Counted from the first letter of the stretch, positions 53,835 to 62,915 are shown. The stretch is 64,000 nt of DNA from Moorena producens 3L (GCF_000211815.1 NZ_GL890931.1:1-64000), one strand, 5' to 3'. Notes: a model not told the origin generated them from the letters alone. Translations and numbers: made by a program.

Positions 53835-55090
53835 TTAGTGGTTTACAATTAATCCCGTTGAACGTTTTAGAAGTCGGACTTTTCGGGCAGTAAATTGTCC
53901 AATTCTTTTCCAGTTAACATCGCTAACAGAAACTTGCCTTACTGTCTCACCGCTCACCCAACCTCGATAGGTTATCCCAGCCTTAACCGCCTCAACATAG
54001 TCTCCTTTGCGAAAACCATGGCTAGTGGTTGTCCCACCGTATTTACGTCGTTTCCCACCCTTAGAGGATATCTGAAAAGTTTTTTGATACTGAATTTTGC
54101 CCCCCTGACCCCCCAACTTTGGGGGGAACAAGAGTCAATTTGCTTCTAAAAGTCCCCCAGAATTGGGGGATTTAGGGGGCTTGGATGTAGCAAATGAGAC
54201 TTCTCAGACAACCTCTTAGAAAACTGCAATAGATGCAACTGGCGACGACTTATGGGGGCACGTCTAATGACTGAAAACACAGCATTAGTTACATCACAGT
54301 TTTTTGGAACACTCAGTTTTCCGTTGCGGTGATAATAATTTTTGCGTCGAAAAAAATGAGTAGCAGCTAGGGCTATTCCATCTACTGCATGGGTATTAAC
54401 TGTTTGCTGACTTTTGTCAGTTTTGTCTTTTATTAGTCCTAATGCCTCTCTTTTTAAAGCGGTCTCCCAGCCTTGTTTTTGAATTACTGGGGCTATTTGC
54501 TCCAACTGAGAGATTGCCCAATACTGGCCTACCATCACAGGAGAAAACCCTTTGCTCCCTCTTGCCTTGACCACTTCATAGACGATGACATTTACTGGAT
54601 ACAAAAAACAAAGCTCTTTTGTTACCCGATTTTCTAGTTGACGGTTTGCCCTAATTGAAGGGGGAACCCTTTTTACTCTACGGTTTGAGAATCGTTTTTG
54701 CCGATGAGACCTTTGTGAGTAAGCAACCTTGCGATCTATTCGACGACTTCTACGAGTTTTTTCGGCGAAGCCGACGCTACGCGAACGCATCATTCGCCGA
54801 GTATCCATGCGTTCTCGAACTTTCTTGTCAGGCAAGATCAGATGTCCTGTCCAAAGAGTGATTTTACTTGACTGAACAGCCATACCAGAAAACATCTTTC
54901 CGGGGTCAATACCAATGGCAATATCCTGGGTTTGATTTCCAGATGGTTGATTAACTAGCTGAACAGCAAAAACATTTAGATCGTTTGGATAAACAACGGC
55001 AAGACCGCATAGCAGCCAGCGGCGAGCGCGAGAAGCTTTTGTCGGCATTAATGGTTTGCCATCAGGTGAAATTACTGGAACTCGTAACAT
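53835..55090 (-). pseudogene. isrB: IsrB-like RuvC protein gene split by a 149-bp insertion
   Basis: From ATG 55090 the protein begins MLRVPVISPDGKPLMPTKAS, the PLMP and RRxRR-type start of IscB/IsrB. RuvC acids are D62 in IGIDPG, E172 in VIVYEVVKARG and D237 in HAVDGIALAA. An arginine-rich bridge helix lies between the first two, and no HNH domain is inserted, so it is IsrB-like. The frame then runs into the 149-bp element at 54066 and stops at 54146. Beyond the element the expected C-terminal domain continues (GGKRRKYGGTTTSHGF to GLIVNH, stop 53835). Removing the insert and one TCTAAG copy restores QFSKGGKRR in frame. The upstream frame from 55255 is not part of the protein. Confidence 0.85.
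54066..54214. mobile_element. 149-bp MITE with 6-bp target duplication inside isrB
   Basis: Ends GGATATCTGAAAAG and, inverted, AGGTTGTCTGAGAAG match at 11 of 14 positions. The host hexamer cttaga flanks both sides (54060-54065 and 54215-54220). The interior has two G/C-run hairpins (ccccccaactttgggggg and tcccccagaattggggga). Similar interiors at 11870-12050 and 17935-18045 suggest a family. Confidence 0.88.
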
Positions 55091-55310
55091 GGTGATAAAC
55101 CTCACGAGAAAAGTATTTAGGTTACCCTGTCCCCTTGACCACCGAATCCAAGATGTCCTGCCCAAAGCAGCAACTGACAACACAGTTTTAAAGAGATCCA
55201 GACTGGGGAAGCATCTGGAAGTTCTTACCAGGATTCGGCTCAATGGTCTAGTCAATCACGGTAGTTGGTTGTCTACCAAGCCCCATCCATCCTCTTAGGG
55301 TGGGGTTATT
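55091..55310 (-). ncRNA. Candidate omega-RNA region upstream of isrB
   Basis: In IscB/IsrB loci the guide (omega) RNA is encoded directly upstream of the protein. Here 220 bases upstream hold no gene but have hairpins (ggtag with ctacc at 55260-55277; ccccatcc with gggtgggg at 55281-55305). I cannot fold it, so this is a positional inference. Confidence 0.35.
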
Positions 55311-55335
55311 GACCCAGTATCTTATAACCCATAAC

Positions 55336-56604
55336 TCATTGAAACTTCAATCGCTGTCGATAATTGGCCACTGCTTGAGCCAACCCTAGACCAAGAAAGT
55401 TGGTTAGTAGGGCTGAACGACCGTAACTGAGTAAAGGTAGAGGAATTCCTGTGATGGGAGCTAAGCCAATAGTCATCCCAATGTTGATCACGGTTTGAAA
55501 CACAATCATTGAGAGCACGCCAATTGTTACCAGAGAGCCAAAGTTGTCTTTAGCATTCTGAGCAATCAGCACCAAGCGTAGGCACAACCACCACAGGGCT
55601 AATAAAATACACAAGCAACCTACAAAGCCTAGTTCTTCACCAATGGCTGAGAAAATGAAGTCAGTATGCTGTTCCGGGATAAAGTGGAGTTGAGTTTGAG
55701 TTCCCTGGTTTAGTCCCCTTCCCCAAAGTTGACCAGCACCGATCCCAATCCGAGACTGAATTAGGTGATATCCTCCTCCAAGAGGGTCTAGATCGGGGTT
55801 CAAAAAGAGCGTTAATCGGTCTTTTTGATAGTCCTTCAACAGATTCCAGAAGACTTTTCCTAACGGTCCGACAACTAGGTTAATAACCAGGGTACCCAAG
55901 GCTCCCAACCAGCGCCAAGGGAGACTGAGGAAAGCAATCAGTGTGATTACAGCAGCCCAGGTATACCATGCAGGTGAAGATAGACTGAAGACAATGGCTG
56001 ACACCAGAGGGGAAATCAACACGAGCAACCAGGCGGGATTGGCATTTGCCCAGTAAAGCATACTCAAGGTAATTGCCCCAAACACCAAGGATGTTCCCAG
56101 ATCAGGCTGCCCAAACACTAATGCCCAAGGTAATATAGTTACTGCTAAAGCTGCTATTACTGCTGGAATGGTAGTAGCGGGCCGTTTGTGCAAGATGGCA
56201 GCTAGAGTAATAATCAACCCGATCTTGGCAAATTCTGAGGGTTGAACATTAAACCCTCCAATGGTAACCCAACGCTGAGCCCCCTTAGCACTGGCACCGA
56301 TCATCATTACAGCAATTAAGGACAGATTGGTGATGGCGTAAATTACCCAATGCCATTGGATCAGGGAATGATAGCGCGATCGCGCGATGAATAGAGCGAT
56401 GAACAATCCAATACTACCAATGAGCAAGTGGGAGACCCAATAGTTTCCACCATTGTCGATGGCTGCAGAGCGAATCATCACTGCCCCAAAGATGGTTAGC
56501 CCCACAGTCAGGAATAATAGTTGCCAGTCTAAGTCCTGCCAGGGGGCCCACAACAGCCGCCAACGAATACTATTTCTAATTCTAAATTTATTAATTTGTA
56601 CCAT
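55336..56604 (-). CDS. rodA: Rod-shape SEDS peptidoglycan glycosyltransferase RodA
   Basis: A SEDS-family polytopic membrane enzyme of 422 residues that polymerises lipid II with a class B PBP. It has about ten helices. GASAKGAQRWVTIGGFNVQPSEFAKI, VFGQPDLGTSLVF and IGIGAGQLWGRGLNQGTQTQL, HTDFIFSAIGEELGF and GIPLPLLSYGRSALLTNFLGLG are diagnostic. The catalytic-type D is in QPDLGT. It is RodA-like rather than FtsW-like because it lacks the FtsW-specific extension; this is a judgement by eye. An N-terminal basic stretch (VQINKFRIRNSIRWRLLW) precedes the first helix. Confidence 0.92.
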   Translation of the reverse strand: MVQINKFRIRNSIRWRLLWAPWQDLDWQLLFLTVGLTIFGAVMIRSAAIDNGGNYWVSHLLIGSIGLFIALFIARSRYHSLIQWHWVIYAITNLSLIAVMMIGASAKGAQRWVTIGGFNVQPSEFAKIGLIITLAAILHKRPATTIPAVIAALAVTILPWALVFGQPDLGTSLVFGAITLSMLYWANANPAWLLVLISPLVSAIVFSLSSPAWYTWAAVITLIAFLSLPWRWLGALGTLVINLVVGPLGKVFWNLLKDYQKDRLTLFLNPDLDPLGGGYHLIQSRIGIGAGQLWGRGLNQGTQTQLHFIPEQHTDFIFSAIGEELGFVGCLCILLALWWLCLRLVLIAQNAKDNFGSLVTIGVLSMIVFQTVINIGMTIGLAPITGIPLPLLSYGRSALLTNFLGLGLAQAVANYRQRLKFQ

Positions 56605-57000
56605 CAGTTATGAGGTATGAGCGATTAGGTATGAGCTAAGCTATCAGCTTTCAGCTATCAGCTTTCAGCTATCAGCTTTCAGCTATCAGCTTTCAGCTAT
56701 CAGCTATCAACTATCAGCTTATGTGCTACGCACACGCTACTTGAGGTGCTTTTGAATAAAATAAGCTGACGGCTGAGAGCTGACGGCTGACGGCACCTCA
56801 AGTAGCGTGGGCATAGGGCACGCTACACCGAACAGCTTTTGAATAAAACAAGTAAGCATTCGTTTAATCTAAGTTAGGGAAAGCTGACCGCTGACCGCTG
56901 ACCGCTGACGGTATGAGCTATTAGGCATTAGGGATTACAAAATTGTTAATGGTGATTTTCCATGTTCTATTTTTGAGTTATTATTGCCTGCAAGTCTTTG
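56605..57000. repeat. Long gctatcagctttca repeat region
   Basis: About eight units of agctatcagctttc at 56635-56720 are followed by gctgacggctgagagctgacggctgacgg and gaccgctgaccgctgaccgctgac (56885-56912). No gene is seen. Confidence 0.9.
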
Positions 57001-58065
57001 TTAATTAGAAAGGGCAGCAATGGAAACTTTGGCTGCAATCTGAGATGCGATCGCTACCAGTGCTTTAGCGGAGGCTGACTCTGGATTGCCAACAGCGATG
57101 GGCAATCCTTGATCCCCTCCCTGCCGTAGGGAAATTTCTAGGGGAATACAACCGAGCAAGGGAATCCCTAGTTCTTTTGATGTTTTTTCACCTCCTCCAG
57201 AGCCAAACAGGTCATACTGACGATCGGGCAAGTCTGGTGGGATAAAGTAACTCATATTTTCTATGATTCCCAACACGGGGACTCCCATTTGCTCAAACAT
57301 TTTCAAGCCTCGGCGGGAGTCTAAAAGAGCGACATTTTGGGGTGTTGTCACAATTACTGCTCCTGCCATCGGTACTGCTTGGGCTAAGGTTAGCTGAGCA
57401 TCCCCAGTGCCTGGTGGCATATCCACAATCAGATAGTCCAATTCACCCCACTCTACTTGATAGAGGAACTGGCGAATAATTCCATTTAACATTGGTCCGC
57501 GCCAAATAACTGGCTGGTCTGGATCAATTAGAAATCCCATGGACACTAGCTTGACACCGTGGTTGAAGGCTGGCTCGATCACATCCCCCTGTTTTCCTTT
57601 CTGAACCATGACTTTGGCATCAGCTAATCCCAGCATGGCTGGAGCATTGGGACCATAGATATCAGCGTCTAGGAGACCGACTTTAGCCCCCAACTGAGCC
57701 AAAGCAACTGCGACATTTACCGCAACAGTACTCTTACCGACGCCTCCCTTACCACTGGAAATGGCTAAAATATTTTTTACCCCCTCAATACCAGTGCGGT
57801 CAGGCAAGGATTTTTGCTGAGGTGTTTCAGCGGTAACATCCACCACTACCTCTTCTACTCCCGATAGTTGTTTCACTGCCTTCTGGCAATCCTCTACAAT
57901 AAATTCCCGCAAGGGACAGGCTGGGGTGGTCAACACTAAGGTAAAACTGACTGTACCGTTGTCAACCTTGACATTGCGGATCATATTTAACTCCACTAAA
58001 CTCTTCTGGAGTTCGGGGTCTTGTACCGGTCGTAATACGTCTAAAACTGAATTTGTATCAAGCAT
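57001..58065 (-). CDS. mrp: Mrp/ApbC-family iron-sulfur carrier ATPase
   Basis: A 354-residue P-loop ATPase for Fe-S cluster transfer. An N-terminal MIP18-like domain (PVQDPELQKSLVELNMIRNV and TTPACPLREFIVEDC) is followed by the deviant Walker A ISSGKGGVGKSTVAVNVA, LLDADIYGPNAPAMLG and DMPPGTGDAQLTLAQ. The C-terminal CxxC that often bridges the dimer is absent: after ENMSYF the sequence is IPPDLPDRQYDLFGSGG. Cyanobacterial homologues may share this. It stands alone. Confidence 0.93.
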   Translation of the reverse strand: MLDTNSVLDVLRPVQDPELQKSLVELNMIRNVKVDNGTVSFTLVLTTPACPLREFIVEDCQKAVKQLSGVEEVVVDVTAETPQQKSLPDRTGIEGVKNILAISSGKGGVGKSTVAVNVAVALAQLGAKVGLLDADIYGPNAPAMLGLADAKVMVQKGKQGDVIEPAFNHGVKLVSMGFLIDPDQPVIWRGPMLNGIIRQFLYQVEWGELDYLIVDMPPGTGDAQLTLAQAVPMAGAVIVTTPQNVALLDSRRGLKMFEQMGVPVLGIIENMSYFIPPDLPDRQYDLFGSGGGEKTSKELGIPLLGCIPLEISLRQGGDQGLPIAVGNPESASAKALVAIASQIAAKVSIAALSN

Positions 58066-58411
58066 GACAGATAGGCGGGCATAGCGTGTGTGTTAGCTAA
58101 GGCCACGAGGAATGGGGCTACGGTTAGATTGTAGAGCTTTACTAGGCGCAGTGATTGCCAATCAGACTAAGAAAACAGACAATTGCTAAGCATTCAGCTG
58201 TCAGCTATCAGCCGTGAGTCTTGGGCTATGGCTGATAACTGAATGCTTAAGATAGCTGAATGCTTAAGACAATCGAGGCGATCGTTAGCAACTGTCTTGA
58301 ACTGTCTCGGATTGTTTTTGTATTTGACTCACAGTCTAACCCTTGTCTACTTATTTTGATGCAGTCGTTGATGGGGGAAACACCTTCCTTTTGGCCGTGG
58401 TGCATCGCTTT
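58066..58411. repeat. Gap with gctatcagccgtgag and gaatgcttaag repeats
   Basis: Repeats at about 58190-58265. A plus-strand frame at 58260 is not supported; it ends inside the enolase-like pseudogene in another frame. Confidence 0.6.
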
Positions 58412-58912
58412 TAGGCTTGTTGTGATGCCCACCTACTTACTGACTCTATTTGTTATTTTGAACAACCCTGTGAAACCTATGAAGAATGTCTTCAAGTCCG
58501 TCGCGTCACATCTCATCTGATTATCTTAGATTAATGTATTCAGCGCTATGGGGATATTGTCCGCGCTCAAGGTGACCATGCTTGTGAAGCAATTGGGTTA
58601 AAAATTAATCGGGTTGCTGGTTTAACTAAAGCCAAGCGCATCCGAGATTTTTGTGTGGAAACTGGGATTCGGATGAATATTGAAGAAACTGGGGGTAGTG
58701 TGATTGCAGATACGGCAGCGGTGCATCTTGCCCAGGCAACTCCACGAATGTTTTTGCGTGCGACTTGGTTATGTAATGATATGCTAACTATTGACACAGC
58801 TACAGGTGGTGCCCGCAATCAAGGGGGTAAAACCTTTGCGCCAGAAGCTCCAGGGCTGGGTGTAGAGCCAATACTTGATGTTTTGGGTGAAGCGATCGCG
58901 GTGTATAAATAA
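58412..58912 (+). pseudogene. C-terminal half of an enolase-superfamily enzyme, nonsense-mutated
   Basis: The frame reads DSICYFEQPCETYEECLQVRRV, then HLIILD, a TAA at 58532-58534, then CIQRYGDIVRAQGDH and GLKINRVAGLTKAKRIRDFC, followed by RMNIEETGGSVIADTAAV and a normal-looking C-terminus to 58912. EQP and the K-x-N motif are typical of muconate-lactonising/racemase-type enolase members; the tail resembles proline-type dehydratases. The N-terminal half is missing and the TAA replaces a probable GAA (LDE). It is a fossil. Confidence 0.8.
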
Positions 58913-58916
58913 ATAG

Positions 58917-59431
58917 ATTAAAGAATGGTTTATACCCACATTAGGCACAGTTTTATCTTGGGGATTTTGGGCTTTCTTACCTAAATTTTCTGATCAGTAC
59001 ATTAGCGCTAAAAGTGCCATTGTCTACCAGGGATTAGGGGGAACAATCCTTGCCTTACTTATCCTGATAAACCTTGGTAATAGCTTGAAAAACCATCCAA
59101 AAGGCGCTATTTTAGCCATTATTGCAGGTATGCTGAACTTTTTGGGGGTGCTATTTTATAGCAGTCGCCAGGGCAGTTAGGACATGACAAAAGTCTCAAA
59201 CCTAAGTAAGCGCAAGAGTTTGACTTCTGACTTCTGACTTCTGACTTCTGACTTCTGCTATATATCAAGGCAGTTTCTAAAGGTTCTATGGCAATCGTTT
59301 CTACCCTATCAGCCCTTTATCCCTTAGTGGTCATTGTCCTGGGGTTAGTTGTTTTGCACGAAACACTGACCCTGAAACAAATGATTGGCATTGGTTTTGC
59401 CCTAGTTGCGATCGCGCTAATTGCTACATAA
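58917..59431 (+). pseudogene. EamA/DMT-type transporter split by a 98-bp element
   Basis: Part one (58917-59160) reads EWFIPTLGTVLSWGFWAFLP to GMLNFLGVLFY; part two (from about 59265) reads KAVSKGSMAIVSTLSALYPL to the stop TAA after FALVAIALIAT. Joined, they form a single hydrophobic EamA-like protein, broken by the element at 59161-59258. No ATG is found for part one. Part two abuts the oxygenase gene by 17 bases, as if originally in one operon. Confidence 0.8.
59161..59258. mobile_element. 98-bp GCAGTCGCC...CTTCTGC element, short form
   Basis: It starts gcagtcgccagggcagttag and ends gacttctgc, flanked by tata on the left and tatata on the right. It matches the terminal part of the 300-bp element at 26981. 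The interior ends with five ttctgac units. Confidence 0.85.
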
Positions 59432-59447
59432 ATTAGGAGAATTATAA

Positions 59448-60390
59448 ATGAATACCTTACCGGTAATTTCATTAGCAAAGTTAAAATACATCAATGGTTC
59501 AAACTCAGGTAACGAAGAACACAAGCGTCTCTATGACATCTGCTTAGATCATGGTTTTTTCTATTTGAAATATCATGGCATTTCTGCTGATTTATTTCAA
59601 CAAACCATCGACAGCTCTCGTAACTTTTTCCAGTTGCCACAGGACATTAAAAAAGCCTACGGCCAAGACAAACAAACCGTTTATCCCAACACCTCTAGGG
59701 GCTACGTTCCCGTTTACGGCGAAATCCTCCATGAAGACGTTGGTCCTGATTCCAAGGAACTGTTTGACCAAGGCAATCGAACATCCACCTTCAGACAAGC
59801 CGTTTACTGGCCCGACCTTGATTCCTGATCATACTGTAGCCCCTGGTTTTGCGGCATCCCACTATCAGCTTCAAGGGGAAATTATGACTAAAATTGTTCC
59901 CCACCTTCTCAGGGCACTGGCTGTTGCTTTGAACCTTGACCCGGATTGGTTTGACCCTTATTTTGACGATCCAATCCTGATCCATCGAACCATTTACTAC
60001 CCCTCTGAAAGTGGTGTGGCAGGAAAACATACAGACAACGGCATTTTTACTGTGTTAATCCAAGAATATTTTTCCACCCCTTCCCTGCGGGTTTATACGA
60101 AAAATGCCTGGATTGATGCGGTTTGTTTAGAAGATGCTTTTGTGATTAATTTGGGGGATATGTTGCAACTTTGGACAAATGGTTTGTTTGTGAGTACTCC
60201 CCACGAAGTGATTCATACACTCTCCAGGAGTCGGATTTCGATTCCTTTCTTTGTTTATCCAGATGTCAACGCAACATTTGAACCGATCGGAACCGATAAA
60301 AAGATCAATGCTACTGACATTATGCTGAAAAATTTGAATTCAATTTGGGTGAATAAAACAGGGGCAGGTCGGGCTAAAGAATTAAAGTAA
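59448..60390 (+). pseudogene. Isopenicillin-N-synthase-like oxygenase, copy 1, +1 frameshift
   Basis: A 2-oxoglutarate/Fe(II) oxygenase-type protein. Frame one (59448-59828) reads MNTLPVISLAKLKYI to LFDQG, then turns nonsensical and stops. The correct continuation is in the +1 frame from about 59772: IEHPPSDKPFTGPTLIPD to KELK at 60390. The second part carries the Fe ligands H and D in GKHTDNG, the distal H in HEVIHT and the RxS-type SRISIPF. Joined it is about 313 residues. A good ribosome site (aggag) precedes the ATG. The same frameshift is in copy 2 at 62916. It is either an inactivated gene or uses frameshifting. Confidence 0.85.
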
Positions 60391-60737
60391 TTATAAGTAT
60401 TCAGCTATCAGCAATCAGCTTTCAGCTAAAGAGGTAAAATTTCGAAGTCTTAAATTCTAACGTTTGCGTAGCGTGGACATAGGCTTGCATAGGTTGATTT
60501 TAAGCTGTTCGCTTACCATGAGCCTTGGCCTTGGCCGTTGGCCACGCTACCCGAATGGCCAACGGCTGAATGCTTACAGTGAGACCATTGGGGCTTGACT
60601 GATTATCAGTTATTATTAAAAACTCATTGTAGACCCGAAAAACTTATCTCTTGAGTCAGTTTAATTCATCTAACCATTGCCTCCGATTTTTCCGCTACTT
60701 TTTCAGCAAGCCCTAGTTAGGAGCGCAAAAGCCTGTA
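60391..60737. repeat. Gap with gctatcagcaatcagctttca and ggccacgctacc repeats
   Basis: Repeats at 60399-60430 truncate the end of copy 1 relative to copy 2. gccttggccgttggccacgctacc-type units lie at 60515-60575. No gene is seen. Confidence 0.75.
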
Positions 60738-61424
60738 CTAAAGAACTTGGCAGGCAAAGTAAACTGCTTGTACCCCATCAGCAGGTAGATAGTCCCCACA
60801 CTCTTGAGCAACAATCTTCCAGGATCGATTTTCTTCTAGGCGTTTGATCATGGCTGTTATCGCTGAATCAGACTTGTCATACACAGATTTGCGAACGCTA
60901 AATACAACAAACCCTCCTGGTCGAGTGACTCTTACAAATTCAGGCATTGCGGAATCAGGCATTGCTGCATGACTGAACCCTCCAGCACACAGGACTGCGT
61001 CAAATTCATCTGGCTGCAAAATTTCATTTGTTTCTGGGAAGCAGGCATGATGAAGTGCCTCATAAATTCCTCGCTTCTCTGCTTGCGCTAACATTTTTGA
61101 GGACAGATCAACACCTATGATCGAGAGAGGATTGTAACCCAGATTGATCAGTTCAACTCCACCAATACCTGTACCAACCCCTGCATCCAAGATGCGCAGA
61201 CCCTTATGTTTTGGCACGTGCCTACTAAAGAATAGGGTTGTATAGTGACTACAGCCAGATGTACCGTCTCCAGCTAAGTCCAAGAGAAATTCATCGTAAT
61301 TCTCTGCATGCTTATCATATGCTCTCTCTAGCCTATCTGGATCATAAGTGAGGGCATGCACATCTCTGTGAAATTGTCCAAGACGACCGTCAATGATCTT
61401 ACCTTCAATATGATCTTGTTGCAT
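60738..61424 (-). CDS. Class I SAM-dependent methyltransferase
   Basis: A methyltransferase with SAM motif I LRILDAGVGTGIGGVEL, the acidic loop IIGVDLSSKMLAQA and motif IV FDAVLCAGGFSH. The N-terminal AYDKHAENYDEFLLD is typical of small-molecule methyltransferases. Two starts are plausible: ATG 61424, with aggag about 10 bases upstream, and ATG 61454, which would overlap the previous gene by 17 bases. In either case it is coupled to the hydroxylase-like gene upstream, so both probably modify one small molecule. The substrate is unknown. Confidence 0.88.
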   Translation of the reverse strand: MQQDHIEGKIIDGRLGQFHRDVHALTYDPDRLERAYDKHAENYDEFLLDLAGDGTSGCSHYTTLFFSRHVPKHKGLRILDAGVGTGIGGVELINLGYNPLSIIGVDLSSKMLAQAEKRGIYEALHHACFPETNEILQPDEFDAVLCAGGFSHAAMPDSAMPEFVRVTRPGGFVVFSVRKSVYDKSDSAITAMIKRLEENRSWKIVAQECGDYLPADGVQAVYFACQVL

Positions 61425-61437
61425 GATCTGGCTGCTC

Positions 61438-62280
61438 CTATTTATTCTTGACATTTTGAAGTTCCTCTTGATGCAAAAATCTATACTTTCTACTAATCCA
61501 TTCCTGCACCTTTTCAAGCCGGGAATATTTTTCGTACAAACTGACAACTAAGTCATAGGAAAAACCTAAGGGCTGATTGTATTGCAAAAAGGTTGTAAGT
61601 AGCATTTCCTCAGCATCGTGTTCTCGATTCTCATCAACAAGTCTAGCAGCAAGGCTAAGTAGTTTATTGTAGATATCAGGGGTTGGTTCAGGCAGTATGG
61701 TTACACTTTCTTCAAGTAAATATACTTGATCAATTTCATGGCTGAGTTCATTGTTTAGATAAGCATCTATTATTAAATGGATTCTTACAGACTGTCCATT
61801 TATAAAACCATGTACATCAGAATCAGGTCGTAAAAGCCAGAGAGTATCTGGCTTCAAGTGAACTGATGTATCAGAGAAAACCATGTAGCTATCTGGTGAT
61901 GTGGAAATTGGTACATGCAGCCTGACTTTCTGCTTCTCAGACAATTCAGAATAATCTCGATGTTCCCAAAAGCAAGTACCTGGAGCAAGCTTGTTTAATC
62001 TAACCCACATCAACGATAGATTGCAATGCTCTAAAAATGAACGTATTGTTGGCAATTTATCAAGTTCAAGAGTTGCTTTTGGGCTGCAATCTTCAATAAT
62101 TGTATCGGTGGAGTCTCCAGTTTTACTAAAGAGTGACAAAACTTCATATCCCTGACTTGTATACTCACGGTAAGAATTTTCTTGCCATGGCAGAGAAGTT
62201 GCTTGCTCAATTTCTTTGGCGGCATCATGGGAAAATCCAGTTGGCAAATCCCGAAGAATTCCAATAGTTCTACTAAGCAT
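61438..62280 (-). CDS. Aspartyl/asparaginyl beta-hydroxylase-family oxygenase
   Basis: A cupin-fold Fe(II)/2-oxoglutarate oxygenase of the Asp/Asn-hydroxylase type. The Fe ligand H is in CFWEHRDYSELSE, LHVPISTSPDSYMVF is the core strand, and PDTLWLLRPDSDVHGFINGQSVRIHLIIDAY carries the distal H and R. The C-terminal third (about 195-280) is a helical tail. Family members include proline cis-4-hydroxylase and peptide beta-hydroxylases; I cannot fix the substrate. It is the first gene of a two-gene operon with the methyltransferase. Confidence 0.85.
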   Translation of the reverse strand: MLSRTIGILRDLPTGFSHDAAKEIEQATSLPWQENSYREYTSQGYEVLSLFSKTGDSTDTIIEDCSPKATLELDKLPTIRSFLEHCNLSLMWVRLNKLAPGTCFWEHRDYSELSEKQKVRLHVPISTSPDSYMVFSDTSVHLKPDTLWLLRPDSDVHGFINGQSVRIHLIIDAYLNNELSHEIDQVYLLEESVTILPEPTPDIYNKLLSLAARLVDENREHDAEEMLLTTFLQYNQPLGFSYDLVVSLYEKYSRLEKVQEWISRKYRFLHQEELQNVKNK

Positions 62281-62528
62281 TAATACTCACCAAGCTTGGG
62301 CTAGCGGTCAAATTTTGGAATTGATGCCCTGGTCTGTGATTCTGTTGTGCTGTTTTCTGCACACTCGCACCAGAGTTGTGACGGGCATTTCCTTGATCGA
62401 TTATACGAAAAAACCGGCTTTAGAGTTAGAAGTCAAAGATTTACCCCTCTGCCTCCTGCTATTGTGTAATATCTAGTTGTATTAAATAACCGTAATATAT
62501 CACAGATGCAAGACCCAGCTCCAAACTG
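62281..62528. other. Gap without a recognised gene
   Basis: A plus-strand open frame here reads QAWASGQILELMPWSVIL to CLLLLCNI without a recognised domain. I treat it as non-coding. Its last part leads into the transposase remnant. Confidence 0.4.
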
Positions 62529-62819
62529 ATGCCCAAGCGAATCAGTATAGAACCCCATCTGAGTATAGGAGAACTAGAACAGCGCTATCGTCAAGGGAAA
62601 GATCCGATTGAACGCTCCCACTATCAAATCATCTGGTTGCTAGCCCAAGGCAGAACCAGTGAAGAAATCGCTGTTATGACTTAATATAAACGAAGTTGGA
62701 TTTATAAACTCGTGTGGGGCTACAACTGGATTGAACCCCTGACCTTGGGAGATGTTAGGCGTAGAAACCTTGGAGATCCTACTAACTTTAGTCAAGTCCT
62801 GCAACTCCTCGAACCATAA
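62529..62819 (+). pseudogene. IS630-family transposase N-terminal remnant
   Basis: The frame reads MPKRISIEPHLSIGELEQRY and SHYQIIWLLAQGRTSEEIAV, stops at TAA 62682-62684 (probably from a GGN or similar codon before Y), then continues YKRSWIYKLVWGYNWIEP to LLEP and stop 62817. This is the helix-turn-helix part of IS630-type transposases. The catalytic DDE domain is missing. It directly precedes the second oxygenase copy (unit starts 62861). Confidence 0.8.
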
Positions 62820-62860
62820 GCATTTGAACACTTTTGACTTCAATTTTTGTCAGTTAACCA

Positions 62861-62915
62861 GGTTTTGCCCTAGTTGCGATCGCGCTAATTGCTACATAAA
62901 TCAGGAGAATTATAA
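62861..62915. repeat. Left part of the duplication unit shared with 59393
   Basis: From ggttttgccctagttgcgat to the ATG of the oxygenase, 62861-62915 equals 59393-59447 except for one base (ttagg/tcagg). The duplication therefore carried the last codons of the EamA-like gene along with the oxygenase gene. Confidence 0.9.

Noticed and set aside
59820..59832. TCC TGA at the end of oxygenase frame one, like the antizyme +1 frameshift site
   Set aside because: The homologous protein sequence already follows the +1 frame from IEHPP, about 50 bases upstream. A shift at the stop would insert a non-homologous segment, so the site is coincidental.
62280..62500. Short plus-strand gene after the hydroxylase start
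   Set aside because: No recognised domain, and partly antisense of the hydroxylase start.
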